This document shows positions 1 to 8,572 of a DNA stretch of 64,000 nt, piece by piece. The stretch comes from Sphingomonas natans. GTDB lineage: Bacteria > Pseudomonadota > Alphaproteobacteria > Sphingomonadales > Sphingomonadaceae. Both the position numbers and the translations under genes were made by a program. The stretch lies in assembly GCF_030546695.1 (NCBI RefSeq), contig NZ_JAUOTP010000001.1:124001-188000 (forward strand), given 5' to 3'. How positions within the stretch are numbered: position 1 is the stretch's first letter; each line of letters starts with the position of its first letter. The notes under the pieces were generated by a model. That model worked only from the letters and a program-made list of their open reading frames with translations. It did no database searches and was not told the DNA's origin.

Positions 1-340
1 GCTGGTCGATCTCCTCCTCGGGCAGATCATATTTGCCCGGGTGGCGCGCGGGATCGGCGGCCTCGATGACCGCGCCTTTTGCCAGCATCAGGGTGATGCG
101 GCTCTTGAGGCGGATCGTGAAGCAGAGGTAGCGGCCGGCGGGGAACAGCACCGTGCCGCCGCCAGCGCGCGCGGCGGCCTCGATCGCGGCGTTGACTGCA
201 TCGGTATCGAGCGTGACGCCGTCGCCGCGCGCGCCGAGCTTGCGGACGTCGAAGACGCGCGCGGCGTGCGCCGGGAAGGGCGCGAGCGCGGCAGCGGCGC
301 TGGTGGCGAGCGCAAGGGTCACGTCTCTGCGGGTTATCAT
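1..340 (-). CDS. Polygalacturonase-like glycoside hydrolase family 28 (N-terminal part)
   Basis: Only the first 113 codons are inside the window; the gene runs off the left edge. The product starts MITRRD and continues into an Ala-rich hydrophobic stretch ending about residue 27, which reads as a Tat/Sec-type export signal. The segment FDVRKLGARGDG (about residues 30-41), followed by an N-A-A-I-x-A-A run and GGGTVLFPAGRY, is the typical opening of the pectate-lyase-superfamily beta helix in GH28 enzymes. Such enzymes hydrolyse galacturonosyl links in pectin backbones. The start lies 4 bases downstream of the acetylesterase stop, so the two are probably co-transcribed. The catalytic Asp motifs lie outside the window, so the exact substrate is open. 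Confidence 0.82.
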   Translation of the reverse strand, partial: MITRRDVTLALATSAAAALAPFPAHAARVFDVRKLGARGDGVTLDTDAVNAAIEAAARAGGGTVLFPAGRYLCFTIRLKSRITLMLAKGAVIEAADPARHPGKYDLPEEEIDQ

Positions 341-344
341 GCGC

Positions 345-1634
345 TCAGTTTCCGGCCGGTTTGGCGGCGCTGTAGGCGACGCTCTTGGGGATATAAATCG
401 CGCTTGGCAGCGGCGGATGCGCGGGATCAAAATGCGGCATCACGACGTGCGGCGCGAGCTCGGGGATATTGGCGCGGATTCGCTCGGCGATGGCGCTGGC
501 GAGCAGCCAGGCGCCTTCATTATCATTGTGCGTGCGATCGGTGCCGTTCGCCATGAACAGGAGCGGCGACAGGTCCGGGCCGATCGCTTCGTAGATCTTC
601 TTGGTGTCGGTGTTGAGATCGATTAGCGGCACGTGCTGCTCGGCCGCGAGCTTGCGGACGGCTTCCGCATATTCGGTCATGGTGCCGGCGATCTTGCCAT
701 TCGCATCGAAATTGCGGCGCTCGGGCGAGGTGACGAGCACCGGATGCGCGCCGCGGCGGCGTGCTTCGGCGATGTAGGCACGGAGATAGGCGGGGTAGGT
801 CTCGGCCGTGTCAACGAAGGTCTGCGGCCATTGCGATTTCTGGTCGTTGTGGCCGAACTGGATGAACAGCCAGTCGCCCGGCTGGATCGTCGAGAGGATT
901 TTGTCGAGGCGCAGGCTGGTCAGGAACGACTTCAGCGTCTCGCCGGACTTGGCGTGGTTGGCGACGACGATCTGGTCGTCGAGCATCGCGGGGAGCATCT
1001 GCCCCCAGCTCGCGGCGGGCTCGGCATATTGATCGGTGACGGTGGAATCGCCAGCGAGGTAGATGGTCGGCGCCTTGGTAGGCTCGATGCGGATCGAGGC
1101 GACCTTGGGCGCGCCGAGGAATTCCAGCGTCAGCTTCTCGTCCCACGCAAAACCGTCGCGGTCCTTGGCATCGATCCGGACCGCGTCGCCGCCGGGCGCG
1201 GTAGGCGGCGGGGGGGGGAGAGCATCGGTGCGGACGTTCACTAAAAAGCTGCGCTCGACGAACTTGCCGGGCTTCGTCGGCACGGCGAGCAGCATAAGGC
1301 GGCGGGCTTCGGCCTTTACCGTGGTCGTGCCCGCGGCCTTGGCGTCGCCGAAGCGGACGGTGACGCGGTACGTGCCTTCGGGGACTGCGGCGGAGAACAG
1401 AAAGGCGTCGGCGGTGCCGCCCGGCTCGAAGCCGTAGCCGCCCTTATCGTAGAGGCGGCTGCGCGCGACCGGCGTGCCCTGTCCGCTGGTGCCGAAATCA
1501 AAGGCGAGCGGGTGCGGCGTGGCGGCGGCGGCGAGCATTCCCAGCAGGCCGATCATCGGGGCGCGCACCGCTTCGTCTCGTGCCGGATCGATCCGTCGCG
1601 TCCCGTCATATCCGCTCCTCCCGGGAGCCGACAT
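345..1634 (-). CDS. Rhamnogalacturonan acetylesterase-like SGNH hydrolase (CE12 type)
   Basis: The product is a secreted esterase expected to remove acetyl groups from rhamnogalacturonan. The SGNH/GDSL block I is IYLAGDSTVTDQ (nucleophile Ser near residue 197). The Asn block FGHND follows about 75 residues later, and a C-terminal THND supplies the catalytic Asp/His region. About 150 residues before the GDS block form a beta-rich accessory domain (AFDFGTSGQ start), often seen in front of CE12 domains. The start at 1634 is chosen because GAGGAG sits 6 bases upstream; this gives 429 residues. An internal ATG at 1556 begins a cleaner signal peptide (MIGLLGMLAAAA) but has no visible ribosome site. 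It is divergent from the PL22 gene and leads into the GH28 gene. Confidence 0.85.
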   Translation of the reverse strand: MSAPGRSGYDGTRRIDPARDEAVRAPMIGLLGMLAAAATPHPLAFDFGTSGQGTPVARSRLYDKGGYGFEPGGTADAFLFSAAVPEGTYRVTVRFGDAKAAGTTTVKAEARRLMLLAVPTKPGKFVERSFLVNVRTDALPPPPPTAPGGDAVRIDAKDRDGFAWDEKLTLEFLGAPKVASIRIEPTKAPTIYLAGDSTVTDQYAEPAASWGQMLPAMLDDQIVVANHAKSGETLKSFLTSLRLDKILSTIQPGDWLFIQFGHNDQKSQWPQTFVDTAETYPAYLRAYIAEARRRGAHPVLVTSPERRNFDANGKIAGTMTEYAEAVRKLAAEQHVPLIDLNTDTKKIYEAIGPDLSPLLFMANGTDRTHNDNEGAWLLASAIAERIRANIPELAPHVVMPHFDPAHPPLPSAIYIPKSVAYSAAKPAGN

Positions 1635-1701
1635 CGCTGGCTCCTCGCATTTATCCCGCTTTACGGGCGGGCCTGCTTGGGTGCAAGACGAGCATAATAT
1701 A

Positions 1702-1716
1702 CGGGATTTAGTCCCG
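1702..1716. promoter_or_regulatory. Candidate operator 1 of the pectin locus
   Basis: CGGGATTTAGTCCCG is an interrupted palindrome with a 13-bp core at 1703-1715. It lies between the divergent acetylesterase and PL22 genes, 19 bases before the PL22 start. The same core pattern GGGAY-N3-RTYCC recurs at 8534-8546 and 16282-16294, each time ahead of pectin genes. A site this close to a start suggests repression. The regulator family is unknown. Confidence 0.5.
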
Positions 1717-1734
1717 ACATGTGGGAGAATGAGG

Positions 1735-3048
1735 ATGGTCTGGCGGAACGGTTCGATACTGGCTCTGGCGATGCTGGCGGGCGGGAGCGTAAGTGCTGCG
1801 CCGGTCAAGCAATGGATCGATCCGACGACGGGCCATGAGATCGTCCGCATCAGCCAGGAGCCGGGCACGGCGAGCCTCTATTTCCACCAGATGAACTACA
1901 CGCCGCAGGGCGACAAGATGGTCATCTCGGTGCCCGACGGCATCTCGGTCGTGACGCTGAAGGACTGGAGCGTAACCCCGCTCGTAAAGGGCAAGGACCT
2001 CCAGCTGCTCTTCACCGGGCGCAAGACGCGCACCGCTTATTACGCCGCGAAGAAGCGCGACGATGCGGGCAGCACGACGATCTTCGCTGCCGACATCGAC
2101 AGCGGCAAGGTGCGGACGATCGCCACGGTCGCCAAGGGATCGATCGGCTCGATCAACGCCGACGAAACCCTGCTGCTCGGCCAGTGGGCGGCGAGCGACA
2201 AGCCGCTCCAGCCGGACGGCACGCAGAAGAAAGGCGCGCCGGAGATCAAGCAGACGTTCGGCCAGGCGGCCTATGCCGCAAACCGCCCGGACGGCACGCC
2301 CTATACATTCGCCGAGGCCAAGGAGGTGCGGCTCAACGAGCGACTAGAGGCGGGCATCGCGATGGAGATCTTCACGATCGACATCAAGACGGGCGCGCGC
2401 AAGGTGGTCGTCGCCTCGTCCAAGGATTGGCTGAACCACATCCAGTTCTCGCCGACCGACCCGGGGCTAATCATGTATTGCCACGAAGGGCCCTGGCATA
2501 AGGTCGACCGGATCTGGACGGTGCGCACCGACGGCACCGGCAACATGCTCGTCCACAAGCGCACGATGAACATGGAGATTGCCGGGCATGAGTTCTTCTC
2601 GCCCGACGGCAAGTGGATCTGGTACGATCTGCAGACGCCGCGCGGCGAGGATTTCTGGCTGGCGGGCTACGAGCTCGCGACGGGCGCGCGGCGTTGGTAT
2701 CATCTCGAGCGCAACGAGTGGTCGGTCCATTACAACCAGGCGCCCGACCTCAAGCATTTCTCGGGCGACGGCGGCGACAGCGAGATGGTCGCGCACGCGC
2801 CCGACGCCAAATACCTCTACCTGTTCACGCCCAAGGACGTGCCCGACGTCGCCGGTATCCATGCGGCGAACAGCGGCGGCCTGATCTCGCCCGGCACCTT
2901 CGCGGCGGAGAAGATGGTCGACATGGGCAAGCATGATTACCGGCTGGAGCCGAACATCACCTTCACGCCCGATAACAAGTGGATGGTGTTCCGATCGAAC
3001 ATGGAAGGATCGCCGCAGGTCTATGCGGTGAAGATCGCAAAGCCATGA
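1735..3048 (+). CDS. Oligogalacturonate lyase (PL22)
   Basis: It cleaves short oligogalacturonides (mainly the dimer) by beta elimination to 5-keto-4-deoxyuronate. The protein has a short N-terminal hydrophobic signal (SILALAMLAGGSVSA) and is therefore predicted to be exported, whereas enterobacterial Ogl is cytosolic. Beta-propeller repeats of the SPDG/SPTDP type recur. The His-rich blocks HIQFSPTDP, CHEGPWHKVDRIW, GHEFFSPDGKW and WSVHYNQAPD match the metal-binding and catalytic regions of PL22. The start at 1735 has GGGAG seven bases upstream; an ATG two codons earlier overlaps that site. Length is 437 residues, slightly over the usual ~390 because of the signal. The stop overlaps the start of the rhamnosidase gene. 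Confidence 0.88.
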   Translation: MVWRNGSILALAMLAGGSVSAAPVKQWIDPTTGHEIVRISQEPGTASLYFHQMNYTPQGDKMVISVPDGISVVTLKDWSVTPLVKGKDLQLLFTGRKTRTAYYAAKKRDDAGSTTIFAADIDSGKVRTIATVAKGSIGSINADETLLLGQWAASDKPLQPDGTQKKGAPEIKQTFGQAAYAANRPDGTPYTFAEAKEVRLNERLEAGIAMEIFTIDIKTGARKVVVASSKDWLNHIQFSPTDPGLIMYCHEGPWHKVDRIWTVRTDGTGNMLVHKRTMNMEIAGHEFFSPDGKWIWYDLQTPRGEDFWLAGYELATGARRWYHLERNEWSVHYNQAPDLKHFSGDGGDSEMVAHAPDAKYLYLFTPKDVPDVAGIHAANSGGLISPGTFAAEKMVDMGKHDYRLEPNITFTPDNKWMVFRSNMEGSPQVYAVKIAKP

Positions 3049-5675
3049 TGCGGATGCGCGCGCTTCTGCTCGCCGCCTGCGCCGGAGCGTTCGCCGCGCC
3101 GGCAACGGCCTCGGATCTGTGGGACCGCTTCCAGAGTCCGCCTGCGGATGCGCGGCCGATGCTGCGCTGGTGGTGGTTCGGGCCGGCGGTGACCGACGCC
3201 GAGATCGATCGCGAGATTCGCGCGATGAAGGCGGGCGGCTTCGGCGGCTTCGAGGTGCAGCCGACCTATCCGCTGACGCCGGACGATCCGCAGGCGGGGC
3301 GCGTCAACATCCCGTTTCTCTCGAAGGATTTCGTCGCGCGGCTCGCGCATGCCGGCGAGACGGCGCGCGCGGAGAAGATGCGGATCGACGTGACGATCGG
3401 CACGGGCTGGCCGTTCGGCGGCGCGCATGTGCCCGTGACCGAGGCGGCGGCTTTGATCCGCAAGGTTGATCTGCCGGTCGCGGCGGGGCGCGACCGCATC
3501 GTGCTGCCGCCGCTGCCGGCGGGCGAGACCTATCTGGCGGCGTTCCTGAGCGGGCGGCGGGTGTTGATCGCCGACGGCGCTGTCGCCGTCACGCCGCCGG
3601 CGGGCGGGCGGACGCTGACCGTGTTCGTGGCGGGGCGGACCGGGCAGCAGGTCAAGCGCGCGGCGGTCGGCGGCGAGGGCTTCGTGATCGATCATGTCGA
3701 TGCGGCCGCGGTCACGCACCATCTGCGCGTCGTCGGCGATCGGCTGCTCGACGCCTTCCCGAAGTCGGCGCCCCCTTATGCGATGTTCTCGGACAGCCTG
3801 GAGGCTTATGGGTCGAGCTGGACCGGGGATCTGCCGGCAGAATTCCGCAAGCGGCGCGGCTATGAATTGCTCGATCATCTGCCGGCTTTGTTCGACACTG
3901 GCGCCGAGAGTGCCGGCGTGCGTCACGATTGGGCGCTGACGCTGTCCGAGCTCGTCGACGAGCGATACCTGACCCCGATCGACGCCTGGGCGAAGGCGCA
4001 CGGCACACGCTTCCGCGCGCAGGTCTATGGCTTTCCGCCGCCGCGTCTGTCTTCGAACGCACTGGTGGCCTTGCCCGAGGGCGAGGGTGCGCCTTGGCGG
4101 CGCTTCACCTCGACACGCTGGGCGACGAGCGCGGCGCATCTCTACGGCAAGCCGGTCGTGTCGTCCGAGACGTGGACGTGGCTGCATTCGCCGTCCTGGG
4201 CGGCGACGCCGCTCGACATGAAGGTGGAGGCGGATCGCCACTTCCTGCAGGGCGTGAACCAGCTGATCGGGCATGGCTGGCCCTATAGCGCGCCGGGCCT
4301 GGCCGAGCCGGGCTGGGCTTTCTACGCAGCGTCCGCGCTCAACGATCACAATCCCTGGTATGTAGCGATGCCGGCGGTGACGCGCTATCTGACCCGCGCG
4401 AGCGCGATGCTGCGCGAGGGCGCGCCCGCCGATCAGGTGGCGATCTATCTGCCGACCGAAGATGCGTTCGCGGCGCTGACGCCCGCCGACGCCTCGGTCG
4501 ACAAGGCGATGGCGCGCTATCTGCCCGAAGACATGATCGCGCCGGTGCTGGATGCGGGCTTCGGCTTCGATTTCGTCGACGCGCAGGCGGTGACCGCGGG
4601 CAAGCTCACCGCCCGGATCCTGATCCTGCCCGCGCTCGAGCGGATCGATGCGGCGGCCTATGCTGCGATCGCCCACTGGAAAGCGAAGGGCGGAATCGTC
4701 ATCGCGATCGATCATGCGCCGAACCTGTCGGGCGGGTTGATCGACGGGGCGGAGGCGACGCGGCGGGTGCACGCCATCGGCAGCGGGATCTTCGCGGGCG
4801 GCGGCAGGATCGTCGCGCGCGGCGCGCTCGCTGCCGCGCTCCGCGCTGCGGCGACGCCCGATGTCGCGCTGACGAAGGCCGATCCGCGCATCGGTTTCGT
4901 GCATCGCAAGCTCGACGGCGGCGATCTCTATTTCGTCGCCAATACGAGCGAAACGGCGATCGAGACGCGTGCGCGCTTCATCGGCGACAATCAACGTGGC
5001 GCGTGGTGGGATGCGGAAACGGGGCGGCGCTGGGCGAGCGGGACGGGAGATATTCCGATCAGGCTCGCGCCATATGAATCCCGCTTCCTGCTGTTCGAGA
5101 AGGACGCGGACGCGCTGCCGGCGGAGCCGGTGCATGCGGAGCGTATCGTCGCCGATCTGTCGCGCGACTGGAGCCTGACGCTCGGTGGACAGGCGGCGGG
5201 CAAGCCCGGCGCGGCGGCGTTGTGGACGCAAGGCGGCGCGAACCAGAGCTTCTCCGGGAGCGGCGTCTATCGCCGCACGATCATGCTCGGGGCGCTGCCG
5301 GCCGGGCGGCTGTCGCTCGACTTCGGCAAGGGCGTGCCGACCGCCGCCGAACCCGACGGGCGCGCCGATCGGCCGCGCGCGATGCTGGCGCCGCCGGTGC
5401 GCGAGGCGGCGATCGTGACGATCAACGGCAAGCCGGCGGGGACGCTGTGGGCGCCGCCCTATCGACTGGACGTGACCGGCCTGCTCAAGCCGGGTGCCAA
5501 CCAGATCGCGGTGACGGTGATGAACGGCGCGCTCAATGCGCTCGCCGCGCGCGGGCCGGTGGACCAGCAGGTGCTGTCCCTGCGCTATGGCGAGCGCTTC
5601 ACCGATCAGGATCAGAAACTCGTCGTCTCGCAGCCGTCGGGGCTGACCGGGCCGATTACGCTCGTCGCGGACTGA
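3045..5675 (+). CDS. Alpha-L-rhamnosidase-like protein (GH106)
   Basis: This 876-residue exported protein (signal MRALLLAACAGAFAAPATA) is expected to release alpha-linked rhamnose from rhamnogalacturonan chains. The N-terminal block RPMLRWWWFGPAVTDAEI, then AMKAGGFGGFEVQPTYPL and GTGWPFGGAHVP, is characteristic of GH106 proteins. The centre carries the (beta/alpha)8-like region with DSLEAYG and SSETWTW, and the C-terminal part looks like a galactose-binding beta-sandwich (about 740-870). Its ATG overlaps the PL22 stop (ATGA), so translation is probably coupled. The family assignment is from these signatures; substrate preference cannot be read from sequence. Confidence 0.85.
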   Translation: MMRMRALLLAACAGAFAAPATASDLWDRFQSPPADARPMLRWWWFGPAVTDAEIDREIRAMKAGGFGGFEVQPTYPLTPDDPQAGRVNIPFLSKDFVARLAHAGETARAEKMRIDVTIGTGWPFGGAHVPVTEAAALIRKVDLPVAAGRDRIVLPPLPAGETYLAAFLSGRRVLIADGAVAVTPPAGGRTLTVFVAGRTGQQVKRAAVGGEGFVIDHVDAAAVTHHLRVVGDRLLDAFPKSAPPYAMFSDSLEAYGSSWTGDLPAEFRKRRGYELLDHLPALFDTGAESAGVRHDWALTLSELVDERYLTPIDAWAKAHGTRFRAQVYGFPPPRLSSNALVALPEGEGAPWRRFTSTRWATSAAHLYGKPVVSSETWTWLHSPSWAATPLDMKVEADRHFLQGVNQLIGHGWPYSAPGLAEPGWAFYAASALNDHNPWYVAMPAVTRYLTRASAMLREGAPADQVAIYLPTEDAFAALTPADASVDKAMARYLPEDMIAPVLDAGFGFDFVDAQAVTAGKLTARILILPALERIDAAAYAAIAHWKAKGGIVIAIDHAPNLSGGLIDGAEATRRVHAIGSGIFAGGGRIVARGALAAALRAAATPDVALTKADPRIGFVHRKLDGGDLYFVANTSETAIETRARFIGDNQRGAWWDAETGRRWASGTGDIPIRLAPYESRFLLFEKDADALPAEPVHAERIVADLSRDWSLTLGGQAAGKPGAAALWTQGGANQSFSGSGVYRRTIMLGALPAGRLSLDFGKGVPTAAEPDGRADRPRAMLAPPVREAAIVTINGKPAGTLWAPPYRLDVTGLLKPGANQIAVTVMNGALNALAARGPVDQQVLSLRYGERFTDQDQKLVVSQPSGLTGPITLVAD

Positions 5676-5690
5676 GGCCGGGAGCGGATC

Positions 5691-6134
5691 TCAGGCGTGG
5701 CTGGCCGTCGCGTCGAGGGCGGTCAGCCACGTTTCCGCGGCGTGCGGCGAGACGAAAATGTTCTGATAATCGGCGACGAGATTGCGGCGCAGCTGCATCT
5801 TCATCAGGCTGGATTCGACCAGCAGCGCGACGCGATCCCCGGCGCGGTACAAGGTGAGATTGCCGCGCCTCAGCCGCTCGGCGGCGGCCTGGCTGCGGAT
5901 CGGCGAGTGGCGCAGATCGGCCAGGAGTCTGACCGTCCCGCGGCGCGCGCGCATCGCCGCGATCTCGCGGCCCAGCTCGCCAAGATAGCGATCAATCTCC
6001 TCGACGCTCTGGACGGCGAGGTCGCTCACCCGGATGATGTCCGAGCTTTGGTCATGATCGATCGCATATAGCCGTGGGGCATCGGTTACGGTCATGCCCG
6101 CATCGCCTGCCGAGGCTGGATATCCCATTGCCAT
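5691..6134 (-). CDS. Hypothetical protein, possibly STAS/SpoIIAA-like
   Basis: 147 residues with no export signal. The pattern is of alternating short strands and helices: YAIDHDQSSDIIRV, a helix with EEIDRYLGELGREI, VRLLADLRHSPI, then VALLVES. A buried strand ending in an Asp-rich turn (LLADLR) recalls STAS or SEC14-type single-domain regulators, but I see no diagnostic motif. The start at 6134 is favoured by GAGGG seven bases upstream; a second ATG at 6095 would give 134 residues. It sits alone inside the pectin locus, convergent with the GH106 gene and downstream of the following gene on the same strand. Its role there is unclear. Confidence 0.6.
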   Translation of the reverse strand: MAMGYPASAGDAGMTVTDAPRLYAIDHDQSSDIIRVSDLAVQSVEEIDRYLGELGREIAAMRARRGTVRLLADLRHSPIRSQAAAERLRRGNLTLYRAGDRVALLVESSLMKMQLRRNLVADYQNIFVSPHAAETWLTALDATASHA

Positions 6135-6216
6135 CGAACGCCCTCACTCTCTCCAGCAAAGAGATTAGGGCGGATTCGCTAACAGACCGTAACGCCGCGC
6201 GACGGCTTTGCCGCGC

Positions 6217-8463
6217 TCAGCGCGCGGGTACCCCGAACGCGGGCTTCTGATCTTTGACATAGGCGACCCACGCGGCCTCGTCGTGGAAGTCGAGGCTCTT
6301 GCTCCAGGTCGCGCCCATATAATAGACGAACGGCTTGGCGGGCGTGACCCTGAGCAGGATCAGATAATTGTCCGCATCCTCCTTCACGTCCGCGATCATC
6401 GCCGGATCGACCATCAGGGCGATGCCCATCGCGCCCTTGTCGGGATCGGTCGGGCTCCAGAAGGTGAAGCGGCCGGTCGCGCGATCGGGCTTCCAACTGC
6501 CCGCTTTGTCCGACGTGGCGCGCTTCTGGATGGCGACGCCGACGAGCATCGGGCCACTCTTGTCCGAGCCGATCGTGGAGACCATGCGCGTGAAATTGGT
6601 GCCTAGCGGGAGCGTGAAGCGGCGCGTCTCCCACGCCTTGCGATCGATGCCGACCGGCCAGGGCGCGTAATCGACCTCGAAATCGGCGGCGTCGGGGCCG
6701 TCCTTCAGGATCCGGTATTTGGCCCAGTTGCGCGAGACCCACAATTTGCTGTCCTGCCACACGCCGAGCCCGCCCGCGCCGCGGAACGTGTTGACGTTGT
6801 AGAAGTCGATCCCTTCGCCGTGGAAATCATGCTGTTTCCCCGTGGCAAGCTGCCGTTCCATGAAGGGCCAGACCACGTTCTTGCCCCAGGCATCGATACC
6901 GGAGGTCGATGGCGGCTCGAAGCCTTCGAGCGCGGGGCCGTAGATGCGGTGCGCGGTGCGATCATTCTCCCACAGGATGTCGTCGTAGCGATAGGGCGCG
7001 AACTTTACGCTGGCGCGGGCCGAGCGATCGGCGGGCGGGGTGAGCGGAAGCGTGATCTTCGGATTGACGATGCCGTCGGCGCGCGGCGGCTGATCGGGGC
7101 GCGCGGCCTCGTCGCCGGGCTCGAAGGCGAGATCGCGGACCGCCTGGCGTTCGGCGATCGCGCGATCGAAACCCGCCTTTTCCTGGTGCGTCATGCCGGC
7201 GGGCGGCATGGGCGCCAGCGGCACGACAGGCTTGGCCGGATCGCGATCGGGCTCGGGCACCGGCAGCACGCCGACGGGATCGTTGAGCTTCATCATTTCG
7301 AGGCCGGCGAGGATCAAGGCGCCGGTGCCGTAGAGCGCGTGGTCGCCGGGGGCGGTCGGCCAGGGCTGATCGCCGGTGCGCTGCGCATAGCCAAGCAGCC
7401 CGTCCGGCTGGATCGCGGCCGTCAGCCCCGCCCAGCCCTTGAGCACGACAGGGAGGTAGGTCTTGCGATCGAGGAAGCCGTGATTGATGCCCCACGCCAT
7501 CCCATAGACGAAATAGGCTGATCCCGTGCTCTCGGGTCCGGACGGATCGGTCGGATCGAGCAGGTTGGACGTCCACAGACCGTCCTTCTGCTGGAGCTTG
7601 GCGAGGCTCGCCGACATCGTGCGCAAGGTCGCGATATAGCGCGGGCGGTTCTTGAAATCGGTCGGCAGATTTTCGAGGACGCGCGGGATGCCGCCCATCA
7701 CCCAGCCGTTGCCGCGTGCCCAGAAGACGCGCTTGCCGTTCTTCGCATGGCGCGTGGCGAAGCGCTCATCGCGCAGATAGAGGCCCTCCTGCGGCGCCCA
7801 GAGGCGATCATAGGTCCGCCACCACTGGACATCCATCGCATCGACATAGGTATAGTCCTTCGCGACGACGGCCATGCGCGCATAGACGGGCGGCGCCATG
7901 AACAGGGCATCGGACCACCACCAGACCAGCTTCTTCGGCGCGGGATTCAAGGCGAGATAGGGCAATGTGTAATCGAGCCGCTCCCGCAGCGGCGCGAGCT
8001 CGTTCGCCCAGCCGCTATGCGCGTAGAGCTCCAGATAGGTCTCGCCGACCGCGATATTGTCGGCATCGAGCATGCCATGCGCGCTCGATCCGCCGCGCAA
8101 GCCGAAATTGAAATATTCGGCCGCGTCGCGCAGGAACGCCTTGCCGCCCGACGCATCCGAGACGCGCGTCAGGCGGGTGAGCCCGGTCAGGAAAGCGGCG
8201 GTGACCCAGTTGTTCGTTGTCTGGCGGACGACGTCGCCGCGCAAGGTCATCGGCACGGCGCGCTGAACGGCGATCTGCGCCGCGGCCGAATAATCGAGGA
8301 CCGCGAGCACGCGCGCCGGATCGGGGACGCTGTTCGCATCGAACGTCATCGAGGGGCGCGCGGGCAGGGCGGCGGTGGCCTGCGGCGGCGCGGGTTGGGC
8401 CGAGGCGACGCTCGTCAGCAGCAAGGCGGTGCCCGCGGCCAGCCAGCTTAAGCGCTTCGTCAT
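6217..8463 (-). CDS. Unsaturated rhamnogalacturonyl hydrolase (GH105) fused to a DUF4861-type domain
   Basis: 748-residue exported protein (signal up to about residue 22, ending ASAQ). Residues about 40-400 are a GH105 (alpha/alpha)6 barrel: DADN at 133-136 and WWWSDALFMAPP around 181-192 carry the two Asp expected for hydration-type removal of the unsaturated uronic acid left by lyases. A Pro-rich linker (about 415-445) leads into a second domain, about 480-748, with the GPALEGFEPP...WGKNVVWPF pattern that resembles DUF4861 proteins found in pectin loci. AAGGAG six bases before 8463 fixes the start. It is divergent from the esterase gene at 8573, sharing the operator-like site between them. 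The fusion of the two domains is the unusual aspect. Confidence 0.85.
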   Translation of the reverse strand: MTKRLSWLAAGTALLLTSVASAQPAPPQATAALPARPSMTFDANSVPDPARVLAVLDYSAAAQIAVQRAVPMTLRGDVVRQTTNNWVTAAFLTGLTRLTRVSDASGGKAFLRDAAEYFNFGLRGGSSAHGMLDADNIAVGETYLELYAHSGWANELAPLRERLDYTLPYLALNPAPKKLVWWWSDALFMAPPVYARMAVVAKDYTYVDAMDVQWWRTYDRLWAPQEGLYLRDERFATRHAKNGKRVFWARGNGWVMGGIPRVLENLPTDFKNRPRYIATLRTMSASLAKLQQKDGLWTSNLLDPTDPSGPESTGSAYFVYGMAWGINHGFLDRKTYLPVVLKGWAGLTAAIQPDGLLGYAQRTGDQPWPTAPGDHALYGTGALILAGLEMMKLNDPVGVLPVPEPDRDPAKPVVPLAPMPPAGMTHQEKAGFDRAIAERQAVRDLAFEPGDEAARPDQPPRADGIVNPKITLPLTPPADRSARASVKFAPYRYDDILWENDRTAHRIYGPALEGFEPPSTSGIDAWGKNVVWPFMERQLATGKQHDFHGEGIDFYNVNTFRGAGGLGVWQDSKLWVSRNWAKYRILKDGPDAADFEVDYAPWPVGIDRKAWETRRFTLPLGTNFTRMVSTIGSDKSGPMLVGVAIQKRATSDKAGSWKPDRATGRFTFWSPTDPDKGAMGIALMVDPAMIADVKEDADNYLILLRVTPAKPFVYYMGATWSKSLDFHDEAAWVAYVKDQKPAFGVPAR

Positions 8464-8532
8464 CCCGATCTCCTTGGCGTCGCCCTCGACGGGCGTTGGC
8501 TTATTGTCGGATAAATCCATTTGGGTAACAAG

Positions 8533-8547
8533 TGGGACGACGTTCCA
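8533..8547. promoter_or_regulatory. Candidate operator 2 of the pectin locus
   Basis: TGGGACGACGTTCCA is a near-perfect palindrome in the divergent region between the GH105 gene (start 8463) and the esterase gene (start 8573). Its 13-bp core GGGAC-GAC-GTTCC fits the pattern shared with the sites at 1703-1715 and 16282-16294. Confidence 0.5.
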
Positions 8548-8572
8548 AAAATCGGGCGACAGGGAGAGCGAG

